From NCBI GenBank assembly GCA_934565425.1, contig CAKTHW010000010.1:1-30593 (forward strand): a stretch of DNA of 30,593 nt, in the 5' to 3' direction. Below, one piece after another: positions 24,374 to 30,593 of the stretch. Within the stretch, counting starts at the first letter, position 1. The number at the start of each line of letters is the position of its first letter. Both the position numbers and the translations under genes were made by a program. The notes under the pieces are model-generated. The model worked only from the letters and a program-made list of their open reading frames with translations, made no database searches and was not told the origin of the DNA. This stretch comes from an uncultured Oscillospiraceae bacterium. GTDB lineage: Bacteria > Bacillota > Clostridia > Oscillospirales > Oscillospiraceae.

Positions 24374-25513
24374 TTAGCTCATCGTCGGAAACAGCATCTC
24401 CTGCGTCTCCTTCAACGCCTGCACAAAGCAGTCCACTTCCTCCTTGGTGCTCCAGTCGGAGAAGGACACCCGGAACGCCCCATCCCGCTGTGCCTTGGTC
24501 AGACCCATCACCTCATACACATGACTGGCCTTCCCCCGGTGGCAGGCGGAACCGGTGGAGATGCAAACGCCCTTGTCCCCCATCACTCGCACCAGCACCT
24601 CGCTCTTATAACCGGGCAAGGTCAGAGCCAAAATATGAGGGGCGTCGCCGGAGATGATCTCCTCCACCTTAGGCACTTCCGCGTGGAGCCGCTCCAAAGT
24701 GTAGGCTTTCAGCTCGTTCATATGGGCCAGGGACTGGGCCATCTTCGCCTTGCCGGTCTGACAAGCCACCGCGAAAGCGGCAATCTGACCGGTAGGCTCT
24801 GTGCCCGACCGGAGACCGTTCTCCTGTCCGCCGCCCAGGATGAAGGGCTTCAGCGGAAGCCCCTGACGGATGTACAGCGCACCGATGCCCTTGGGCGCAT
24901 GGATTTTGTGACCGCTGAGGGAGAGCAGATCCACCCCCAACCCAGCAGGAGTGAAGGGCACCTTCAAAAACCCCTGTACTGCGTCCGTGTGGAACAAGAT
25001 CTGCTTGTCGTAAGCCTTCACCAACGCGGCCGCTTCCTTTACCGGCAGCACGCAGCCCAGCTCGTTGTTCACCAGCATCATAGACACCAGCACCGTGTCC
25101 GGTCGCAGCGCCGCCTGCAAGTCGTCCAGGGAGATCTGCCCCTGTCGGTCCGGCATCAGGTAGGTCACTTCCCACCCCTCGGCCTCCATCTCATGACAGG
25201 TCTGCAAAATAGCGGAGTGCTCAAAGGCAGTGGTGATGATGTGCCGCCCCTTCCGGCGGTTCTTCTGCGCCCCCAGCCGCAGCGCCCAGTTGTCACTTTC
25301 GGTGCCGCAGGAGGTGAACACCACCTCGGCAGGCTTGCAGCCCAGAGCATCCGCCACCGCCTTCCGGTGGCCATCCAGCACCTTCTTGGCCGCTTTGCCC
25401 AGAGGATACTGGGTGGAGGGGTTGCCGAAGTCGGTGGTCATGGCGTTGTAGGCCGCCTGGGCGGCCTCCGGGGAGACCGGTGTGGTGGCGGCGTTATCTA
25501 AATATGCGATCAT
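24374..25513 (-). CDS. Cysteine desulfurase (NifS/IscS family)
   Basis: PLP enzyme of 379 residues that takes sulfur from cysteine as a persulfide for Fe-S clusters or thiolated tRNA. The opening IAYLDNAATTPVSPEA is diagnostic. His99 lies in FEHSA, the PLP lysine is Lys203 in SLSGHKIHAPKGIG, and the catalytic Cys324 lies in STGSACHRGK. GGGQENGLRSGTEP matches the substrate arginine region. The cysteine loop SACHRG differs from the more usual SACSSG, but the cysteine is kept. It follows mtaB by 34 nt; sulfur supply to the tRNA methylthiotransferase is a reasonable inferred link, as is a role with tRNA thiolation. Confidence 0.93.
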   Translation of the reverse strand: MIAYLDNAATTPVSPEAAQAAYNAMTTDFGNPSTQYPLGKAAKKVLDGHRKAVADALGCKPAEVVFTSCGTESDNWALRLGAQKNRRKGRHIITTAFEHSAILQTCHEMEAEGWEVTYLMPDRQGQISLDDLQAALRPDTVLVSMMLVNNELGCVLPVKEAAALVKAYDKQILFHTDAVQGFLKVPFTPAGLGVDLLSLSGHKIHAPKGIGALYIRQGLPLKPFILGGGQENGLRSGTEPTGQIAAFAVACQTGKAKMAQSLAHMNELKAYTLERLHAEVPKVEEIISGDAPHILALTLPGYKSEVLVRVMGDKGVCISTGSACHRGKASHVYEVMGLTKAQRDGAFRVSFSDWSTKEEVDCFVQALKETQEMLFPTMS

Positions 25514-25547
25514 AATGGTTCACCTGATTTTCTCATTGGATTGTGGG

Positions 25548-26840
25548 TCACAGAATGACCCCTTCTAAAGCCTGTCCATGCAGGCCAGTGATCTTCACGT
25601 CTTTCAGCACGTTGTGCAGGTCCGCGCCGGCGGCGTACACCGCCACATAGTTGGGCGCGTGCCCCCGCCACAGCCCATCCACTTCCTCCTCAAAGAGCAC
25701 CGGCAGGGTTTCGCCCACCCAGCTCTCCAAGTAACGCTGCTCCATCTGGGACGCAACCGCCGCCGCCTGATGACAGCGGGCGTCCTTGACGGCGTTGGGC
25801 AGCTGGTCGGGCATCCGGTCGGCCACCGTGCCGCCCCGGCGGGAGTAGGGGAAGATGTGCATAGCGGAAAAGTCGGCTTTTTCGATCATGTCCAGCGTCT
25901 CCGCAAACTCTTCCTCTGTCTCTCCCACAAAGCCACAGATCAAGTCGGTGGTGATGGCAGGCCGGTCGAAATATTGACGCAGCAGGCGGCAGCTCTCCAA
26001 AAAGCGCTCCGCCGTGTACTTCCGGTTCATCCGCTTCAAGGTGGCGTCGCTGCCCGACTGGAGGGACAGATGGAAGTGGGGGCAGAGGTTGGGCAGGGCA
26101 GATGCCCGGCGGCAGAAATCCTCGGTGATGGTGCGCGGCTCCAGACTGCCCAGCCGCACCCGCAGGGTGGGGACGGCATGACAGAGGGCTTCCAGCAGGT
26201 CGATGAGGGAGGCGTCCCCCTCCAAATCCTGTCCCCAGCTGGAAATCTCGATGCCGGTGACGACGATCTCATAATACCCCGCCTCCGCCAGCGCCTTGGC
26301 CTGGGTCACAGCTGCGTCAATAGACTCGCTGCGCACGGGGCCGCGGGTGAAGGGGATGATGCAATAGGTACAGAAGTTGCCGCACCCGTCCTCCACCTTG
26401 AGCATAGCACGGGTGCGCCCCACCAGACCACCGGCAGGCAGCACCTCAAAGTCGTGCCGTTTCAGTGCGTCGTCCACGGACACCCAGGCAGGGGCGGAGC
26501 GATCCAGCGCGGCCTGCTCCACCTGATCCAAAAAGGCCATCCGGTCGCCGGTGCCCGCCACCAGATCCACTTCCAGCCCAGCCACTTCCTCCGGCTTCGC
26601 CTGGGCGTAGCAGCCGCAGACGGCGATGAGGGCGTCTGGATGGGCACGCTTGGTGCGGCGGATCATGTTCCGGCACTTTTTGTCGCTGACAGCGGTGACG
26701 GAACAGGTGTTGATGATATACACATCGGCCTCCGCGTCAAACTCCGTGAGGGTGTGGCCGCGGCCGGTCAAAATGGTCTCCATGGCCTGGGTCTCGTACT
26801 GATTGACCTTGCAGCCCAGGGTGTAAATGGCATAGCGCAT
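25548..26840 (-). CDS. mtaB: tRNA t6A37 methylthiotransferase MtaB
   Basis: Radical-SAM methylthiotransferase of 430 residues that converts t6A to ms2t6A at tRNA position 37. The N-terminal UPF0004 domain carries cluster cysteines Cys10 (YTLGCKVNQYE), Cys46 (INTCSVT) and Cys77 (VCGCYAQ). The radical-SAM triad is Cys153-x3-Cys157-x2-Cys160 in EDGCGNFCTYCIIPFTRGP. QSGSDATLKRMNRKYT and ITTDLICGFVGETEEEF are family blocks. A TRAM-like C-terminal part ends the protein. LGCKVNQYE and the presence of N-Q-Y distinguish MtaB from MiaB and RimO. Start ATG 26838-26840. Confidence 0.95.
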   Translation of the reverse strand: MRYAIYTLGCKVNQYETQAMETILTGRGHTLTEFDAEADVYIINTCSVTAVSDKKCRNMIRRTKRAHPDALIAVCGCYAQAKPEEVAGLEVDLVAGTGDRMAFLDQVEQAALDRSAPAWVSVDDALKRHDFEVLPAGGLVGRTRAMLKVEDGCGNFCTYCIIPFTRGPVRSESIDAAVTQAKALAEAGYYEIVVTGIEISSWGQDLEGDASLIDLLEALCHAVPTLRVRLGSLEPRTITEDFCRRASALPNLCPHFHLSLQSGSDATLKRMNRKYTAERFLESCRLLRQYFDRPAITTDLICGFVGETEEEFAETLDMIEKADFSAMHIFPYSRRGGTVADRMPDQLPNAVKDARCHQAAAVASQMEQRYLESWVGETLPVLFEEEVDGLWRGHAPNYVAVYAAGADLHNVLKDVKITGLHGQALEGVIL

Positions 26841-26911
26841 AAAAAACTCTCCTTGACGGGAATTGAGAACCCCTCTGGTGTGAAAAGAGGGGAAAAGCAG
26901 CTCAATTTTTT

Positions 26912-26920
26912 ATTATAACA
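26912..26920 (-). promoter_or_regulatory. Extended -10 promoter of mtaB and cysteine desulfurase
   Basis: Minus strand: TGTTATAAT, a perfect -10 with the TGn extension (26912-26920). The -35 position is poor (ATGCAC), which fits an extended -10 promoter. The leader of about 65 nt contains a CCCCTCT / AGAGGGG hairpin (26871-26892) inside a wider TTGAG / CTCAA pairing. Confidence 0.65.
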
Positions 26921-26974
26921 GGAATCCGCGCTCTGTGCATTGATTTTTCCAACAAATATTGTAGAAGCTGGACA

Positions 26975-27004
26975 TTTACAAGGCAGTTTTGCGTGTGATA
27001 AAAT
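26975..27004 (+). promoter_or_regulatory. Promoter of the YfbR-ACT-UPF0210-LOG operon
   Basis: TTTACA (26975-26980), 18-base spacer, TAAAAT (26999-27004), followed by a leader of about 35 nt. AT-rich surroundings support it. Confidence 0.55.
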
Positions 27005-27046
27005 AAATAAAATCATTTACTGTAATAGAGAGGAAAGGAGGACGCC

Positions 27047-27643
27047 ATGGACGGTCACTTTTACGCCCTGCTGGCACGGATGCGCTACATCCAGCGCTGG
27101 GCGCTCATGCGCAATACGGAGCCGGAGAATATCCAGGAGCACTCCCACATGGTGGCCATCCTAGCCCACGCCCTGGCTCTACTACAGAACAAGCACTTCG
27201 GTGGTCACATCGACCCCGGTCAAGCTGCCCTGTTAGCGCTCTACCACGACGCCACAGAAATCCTGACCGGCGACCTGCCCACCCCCATCAAATACTACAA
27301 CCCCGCCCTCCGCGCCTCCTATAAAGAGGTGGAGGAGACAGCGGCCAACCGACTGCTGGAGCTGCTGCCGGAGGAGCTACGGGGGGACTACGCTCCCTAC
27401 CTGCTCCACCCCGACCCAGAGTTGGAGGCGGTGGTGAAGGCGGCGGACAAGCTGGACGCCTACCTGAAATGCGTCAAGGAGCGCAAGGCGGGCAACGGCG
27501 AGTTCCAGACCGCTCAGGCGCAGATCTGGGACGCCCTCCAGGCCAATCCCCTGCCTGCGCTGGGGTATTTTATTGAGCATTATCTGCCCAGCTTCGAACT
27601 GACGCTGGACGAATTGAATGGAAGTACACACACGATGTTTTAG
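27047..27643 (+). CDS. YfbR-like HD-domain 5'-deoxynucleotidase
   Basis: HD-domain phosphohydrolase of 198 residues related to E. coli YfbR, which dephosphorylates deoxynucleoside 5'-monophosphates. Metal-binding residues are visible as RNTEPENIQEHSHMVAILAH in part (His near 33), HD in LALYHDATEILTGDLPTPIKY, and the later Asp in KAADKLDAYLKCV. The motif GDLPTPIKY is characteristic of this family. Start ATG 27047 has AAAGGAGG six bases upstream. First gene of a four-gene plus-strand unit. Confidence 0.9.
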   Translation: MDGHFYALLARMRYIQRWALMRNTEPENIQEHSHMVAILAHALALLQNKHFGGHIDPGQAALLALYHDATEILTGDLPTPIKYYNPALRASYKEVEETAANRLLELLPEELRGDYAPYLLHPDPELEAVVKAADKLDAYLKCVKERKAGNGEFQTAQAQIWDALQANPLPALGYFIEHYLPSFELTLDELNGSTHTMF

Positions 27644-27659
27644 AAAAGGAGAAAATATT

Positions 27660-27929
27660 ATGCGCGCCATTGTCACTGTCGTCGGCAAAGACCGAGTCGG
27701 CATCATCGCTAACGTCTGCGACTTGCTGGCCAAGTACCAGGTCAACGTCCTGGACATCAGCCAGACTGTTTTGCAGGGCTACTTCACCATGATCATGATG
27801 GTGGATGCCACCCACTGCGAACTGCCCATCGCCCAGCTCATCCAGACCATGAAGGACGAAGGGGTCAAGCAGGCACTGGACATTCACATCCAGCGGGAGG
27901 ACATCTTCAACGCCATGCATCGGATTTAA
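27660..27929 (+). CDS. ACT-domain protein, UPF0237 family
   Basis: A single ACT domain of 89 residues (MRAIVTVVGKDRVGIIANVCDLLAKYQVNVLDISQTVLQGYFTMIMMVD in parts). ACT domains bind amino acids or other small ligands and usually control an enzyme. This family is encoded next to UPF0210 genes in many bacteria and archaea, as here (13 nt gap), so a regulatory subunit role is plausible but unproven. ATG 27660 is preceded by AAAAGGAG with eight bases spacing; upstream codons in the same frame overlap yfbR and are not used. Confidence 0.9.
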   Translation: MRAIVTVVGKDRVGIIANVCDLLAKYQVNVLDISQTVLQGYFTMIMMVDATHCELPIAQLIQTMKDEGVKQALDIHIQREDIFNAMHRI

Positions 27930-27942
27930 GTGAGGTGTCGTC

Positions 27943-29301
27943 ATGCTCAGCAGAAATGAAATTTTACAGACCATCGACATGATCGATCAGCAGCACCTGG
28001 ACATCCGTACCATCACCATGGGCATCTCCCTGCTCTCCTGCTGCAACAGCGACCCGGTGGAAGCCTGCCGGAAGATCTATGACAAGATCTGCCGCCACGC
28101 CGAGCGTCTGGTGTCCACCGGCGAACAGATCGAGCTGGAATTCGGCATCCCCATCGTCAACAAGCGCATCTCCGTCACCCCCATGGCTCTGGTGGCGGCG
28201 GCCAGCGACACCTCTGATTACGTCCCCTTCGCCCAGGCCATGGACAGAGCGGCCAAGACCTGCGGCGTCAACTTCATCGGCGGCTATTCCGCCCTGGTGC
28301 AGAAGGGCATGACCGACGGCGACCGGAAGCTCATCGCCTCCATCCCGGAAGCCCTGGCCACCACCGAGTACGTCTGTTCCTCCGTCAATGTCGGCTCCAC
28401 CCGGGCGGGCATCAACATGGACGCCGTGCGCCTCATGGGCGAAACGGTGAAAAAGACCGCCCTGCGCACCGCTGACCAGGCCGGCTTCGGCTGCGCCAAG
28501 CTGGTGGTGTTCTGCAACGCCGTCGAGGATAACCCCTTCATGGCCGGCGCGTTCCACGGTGTGGGCGAAGCGGAGACCATCATTAACGTAGGTGTCTCCG
28601 GCCCCGGCGTGGTGCATCACGCTCTCCAGTCTGTGAAAGGCCAGCCCTTTGACGTGGTGGCCGAGACTATCAAGAAGACCGCCTTCCGGGTCACCCGGAT
28701 GGGTCAGCTGGTGGCACGGGAAGCCAGCCAGCGCCTGGACGTGCCCTTCGGCATCGTGGACCTGTCCCTGGCACCCACTCCCGCCGTCGGCGACTCGGTG
28801 GCGCGCATCCTGGAAGAGATGGGCCTGGAGTGCTGCGGCACCCACGGCACCACCGCAGCCCTGGCGCTGCTGAATGACGCCGTGAAAAAGGGCGGCGTCA
28901 TGGCGTCCAGCCACGTGGGCGGCCTGTCCGGCGCGTTCATCCCGGTGAGCGAGGACGAAGGTATGATCGCCGCCGCTGAATCCGGCGTCCTGACTATGGA
29001 CAAGCTGGAAGCCATGACCTGCGTCTGTTCCGTGGGTCTGGACATGATCGCCGTCCCCGGTGACACCACCAGCGAGACCATCTCCGCTATCATCGCCGAC
29101 GAAGCGGCCATTGGCATGATCAACAACAAGACCACCGCTGTCCGCGTCATCCCCGCCATGGGCAAGCAGGTGGGCGACCGGGTGGAATTGGGCGGCCTGT
29201 TGGGTTCTGCCCCCGTCATGCCGGTGCACCAGGAGTCCTCCGCCGACTTCATCGCCCGCGGCGGCCGCATCCCGGCACCACTCCACAGCCTGCGTAACTA
29301 A
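27943..29301 (+). CDS. UPF0210 / DUF711 protein
   Basis: Protein of 452 residues of the UPF0210 (DUF711) family, distantly related to glycyl-radical/PFL-like proteins by fold assignment but without known activity. Recognisable family stretches are [83 protein letters not shown] in parts, and [37 protein letters not shown] in parts. The family length is about 450, so it is complete. Start ATG 27943 follows GAGGTG. Lies directly after its usual ACT-domain partner. Confidence 0.93.
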   Translation: MLSRNEILQTIDMIDQQHLDIRTITMGISLLSCCNSDPVEACRKIYDKICRHAERLVSTGEQIELEFGIPIVNKRISVTPMALVAAASDTSDYVPFAQAMDRAAKTCGVNFIGGYSALVQKGMTDGDRKLIASIPEALATTEYVCSSVNVGSTRAGINMDAVRLMGETVKKTALRTADQAGFGCAKLVVFCNAVEDNPFMAGAFHGVGEAETIINVGVSGPGVVHHALQSVKGQPFDVVAETIKKTAFRVTRMGQLVAREASQRLDVPFGIVDLSLAPTPAVGDSVARILEEMGLECCGTHGTTAALALLNDAVKKGGVMASSHVGGLSGAFIPVSEDEGMIAAAESGVLTMDKLEAMTCVCSVGLDMIAVPGDTTSETISAIIADEAAIGMINNKTTAVRVIPAMGKQVGDRVELGGLLGSAPVMPVHQESSADFIARGGRIPAPLHSLRN

Positions 29302-29305
29302 TTCC

Positions 29306-29833
29306 ATGAAGCTCTGCGTCTACGGCTCCCTGTCCGCGCCCAAACAGCCCCATTGGACAGCCCAGGCGGCTCAGTTGGGACGGGAATTGGCACACCGCGG
29401 ACATACTCTTGTCTTTGGCGGCGGTGGCACCGGCCTGTTGGGCGCCGCCGCACAAGCCGCCCTGAAAGCAGGCGGACAGCTGCTGGCCGTCACCCGAACC
29501 GACTCCACCTGGGAGACACCCCTGCCCGGCGTCTACCCTAAGGTGCTTGCCGGCGGCTACCGCCAGCGGAAACAGCAGATGGAAGAGCTGGCAGATGGTT
29601 TCGTCATCCTGCCCGGCGGCATCGGCACCCTGGATGAGTGCGTGGAAACGCTGATTTTAGAAAGTCGATGGAAACCCACTGTCCTGTGGAATTTGGACGG
29701 GTATTATGACGGTCTCAAAGCCTTTTTCCGCCGGGCGAGAACGGAAGATCTGTTGTCCCGGCAGTGGGACTTTGCACCCTGGTTCTGCGAGACGACGGAA
29801 GCCATTTGGGCGGCTTTGGAGCGAATAGAATAA
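29306..29833 (+). CDS. LOG-family nucleotide phosphoribohydrolase
   Basis: Rossmann-fold protein of 175 residues, LOG/TIGR00730 type. The nucleotide-binding motif is FGGGGTGLLGAAA, and the catalytic signature PGGIGTLDE is near residue 105, with the upstream arginine in YRQRKQQMEELADGF. Relatives release the base from nucleoside 5'-monophosphates (cytokinin-type or AMP-like substrates). It starts four bases after the UPF0210 stop. The pairing with a YfbR-like nucleotidase at the other end of the operon hints at nucleotide breakdown or housecleaning. Confidence 0.9.
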   Translation: MKLCVYGSLSAPKQPHWTAQAAQLGRELAHRGHTLVFGGGGTGLLGAAAQAALKAGGQLLAVTRTDSTWETPLPGVYPKVLAGGYRQRKQQMEELADGFVILPGGIGTLDECVETLILESRWKPTVLWNLDGYYDGLKAFFRRARTEDLLSRQWDFAPWFCETTEAIWAALERIE

Positions 29834-29839
29834 CGAAAG

Positions 29840-29874
29840 AAAACCAGCACGATCTAAAATCGTGCTGGTTTTTT
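29840..29874. terminator. Terminator, copy 1 of a duplicated hairpin
   Basis: Stem AAAACCAGCACGAT / ATCGTGCTGGTTTT around CTAAA, then TTTT on the plus strand. It can also end the minus-strand repressor transcript. The same stem recurs at 30512-30548. Confidence 0.92.
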
Positions 29875-29875
29875 A

Positions 29876-30091
29876 TCATCGGTTGATGTGAGGGTTGTTG
29901 GTGCGTCCCAACAGATAGTCGGTAGAAACGTGATAAAAATCGGCCAACATCAGCAGATGTTCCAGAGGAATGGTCTGAAAACCCCGTTCATACCTGGAAT
30001 ACACCGTCTGCTGAATGCCCAGCAGAGCGGCCACTTGTTTTTGCGATAAATCCGCATCTTCTCGTAAATCACGCAGACGTTGGAAGTACAT
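29876..30091 (-). CDS. XRE-family transcriptional regulator
   Basis: Helix-turn-helix protein of 71 residues, Cro/C1 type. The HTH spans about residues 4-58: LRDLREDADLSQKQVAALLGIQQTVYSRYERGFQ in parts, followed by IPLEHLLMLADFYHVSTDYLLGRT, typical of compact phage-like or SinR-like repressors. There is no extra effector domain. Start ATG 30089-30091 is preceded by GAGGGATAGG; longer starts would run through an operator palindrome. It is divergent from the TM2 gene, with two matched operators between, so it probably represses both. Confidence 0.88.
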   Translation of the reverse strand: MYFQRLRDLREDADLSQKQVAALLGIQQTVYSRYERGFQTIPLEHLLMLADFYHVSTDYLLGRTNNPHINR

Positions 30092-30103
30092 CCTATCCCT
30101 CAC

Positions 30104-30119
30104 AGTACTTTTAAGTACT
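30104..30119. promoter_or_regulatory. Operator palindrome O1
   Basis: AGTACT-TTTA-AGTACT, between the repressor start codon and the -35 box of the plus-strand promoter (one base away). Same architecture as O2. Confidence 0.75.
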
Positions 30120-30120
30120 C

Positions 30121-30149
30121 TTGACAATAGCATGAGATGCGACTATCAT
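30121..30149 (+). promoter_or_regulatory. Consensus SigA promoter of the TM2 gene
   Basis: Perfect -35 TTGACA (30121-30126), 17-base spacer, -10 TATCAT (30144-30149). It is bracketed by operators O1 and O2. Confidence 0.8.
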
Positions 30150-30156
30150 GGTTTTA

Positions 30157-30176
30157 TTAGTACTTTCGAGTACTAA
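30157..30176. promoter_or_regulatory. Operator palindrome O2
   Basis: TTAGTACT-TTCG-AGTACTAA, at the predicted transcription start of the TM2 gene. Core AGTACT-N4-AGTACT is identical to O1; the centres are 55 bases apart. Confidence 0.8.
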
Positions 30177-30198
30177 TAAAGGAAGTGAGGTTGTCGAT

Positions 30199-30513
30199 AT
30201 GTACTGCTGTCAGTGTGGAAAAGAGCTTTCAAAGTATTGGATCCTTTGCCCTGCTTGTGGGAATACGGTTATGATAACAGAAAATGTGATGGTTCATACA
30301 GAAAGTTCAATTCCACAAAAGCGGAAATGGGTGACGCTGGTGCTTGCCATTTTTCTGGGTTATCTTGGAATCCACCGATTTTATATTGGAAAATGGAAGT
30401 CGGGACTACTTTGGCTGCTGACAGGAGGGTTTTGCGGCCTAGGATGGGGGATAGATATGGTGTTGATCTTACTGGGGCGATTGGAGGATAGCGAGGGAAG
30501 GGGACTGATATAA
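30199..30513 (+). CDS. Zinc-ribbon TM2-domain membrane protein
   Basis: Protein of 104 residues. The N-terminus has a zinc ribbon, Cys3-x2-Cys6-x10-Cys17-x2-Cys20. A polar linker follows (about 22-43), then a TM2 domain: VTLVLAIFLGYLGIHRFYIGKWKSGLLWLL in parts, then GLGWGIDMVLILLG. This gives two membrane helices with the conserved G-x-HRFY-x-G turn between them. Function of TM2 proteins is poorly known. Start ATG 30199 with GAGG eight bases upstream; frame-open codons upstream cover operator O2. Lower GC content than the neighbours suggests later acquisition. Confidence 0.88.
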   Translation: MYCCQCGKELSKYWILCPACGNTVMITENVMVHTESSIPQKRKWVTLVLAIFLGYLGIHRFYIGKWKSGLLWLLTGGFCGLGWGIDMVLILLGRLEDSEGRGLI

Positions 30514-30548
30514 AAAACCAGCACGATTCCAAATCGTGCTGGTTTTTT
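30512..30548. terminator. Terminator, copy 2 of a duplicated hairpin
   Basis: Stem AAAACCAGCACGAT / ATCGTGCTGGTTTT around TCCAA, then TTTTTT. The A run of its 5' arm overlaps the TM2 stop codon. Stem is identical to that at 29840-29874. The last 45 bases of the window after it show nothing. Confidence 0.92.
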
Positions 30549-30593
30549 CATAAATCGATAATTGTGTTTTTAGGAAAACGTCAGGGCAGCAGA

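Overview
The window looks like a chromosome segment of a GC-rich, spore-forming Clostridia bacterium, probably of the Oscillospiraceae/Ruminococcaceae type. This rests on the gene set and order (rplU-prp-rpmA, mazG-hup-rqcP-yabP-yabQ-divIC-S1 protein), the prp protease paired with an N-terminally extended bL27, the sporulation genes yabP/yabQ, consensus SigA promoters with AGGAGG-type ribosome binding sites, and strong GC preference at third codon positions. The last point also explains the many long antisense open frames. The species cannot be named from the sequence alone. No rRNA, tRNA, insertion sequence, phage gene or CRISPR array was seen.

Layout. 1-4210, minus strand: pyrE-radC-uvrB-uvrA (uvrA runs off the left edge) behind one strong promoter, with a switch-like hairpin over the pyrE ribosome binding site. 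4226-6184, minus: a sodium:alanine/glycine symporter gene under a tandem glycine riboswitch and two tandem terminators. 6353-8845, plus: lysA and a DMT/EamA permease. 8893-12448, minus: rplU-prp-rpmA with its leader, then after an internal terminator an unknown gene, obg and an isochorismatase-like hydrolase. 12470-14880, plus: a secreted DUF4886 protein whose catalytic fold is interrupted by an Ig-like domain. 14889-16049, minus: an amidohydrolase. 16102-16273, plus: an apparent free-standing small RNA with its own promoter and terminator.

16286-24059, minus: purine/methylthioadenosine salvage (punA, mtaD) running into the classical yab cluster (SpoVB/YabM-like flippase, mazG, hup, rqcP). 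An opposite-strand lipoprotein gene follows, then yabP, yabQ, divIC and an S1-domain protein. 24092-24320: a gene-free stretch of seven consecutive hairpins. 24374-26920, minus: cysteine desulfurase and the tRNA methylthiotransferase mtaB. 26975-29874, plus: YfbR-like nucleotidase, ACT-domain protein (UPF0237), UPF0210/DUF711 protein and a LOG-family hydrolase. 29840-30548: a small, less GC-rich module of a divergent XRE repressor and a zinc-ribbon/TM2 membrane protein. It has two matching palindromic operators and is bounded by two nearly identical terminators.

Most of the segment is conserved housekeeping. The points most worth a second look are the riboswitch-terminator arrangement on the symporter, the orphan small RNA, the interrupted DUF4886 protein, the hairpin array with the repeated motif over the punA promoter, and the XRE/TM2 module.
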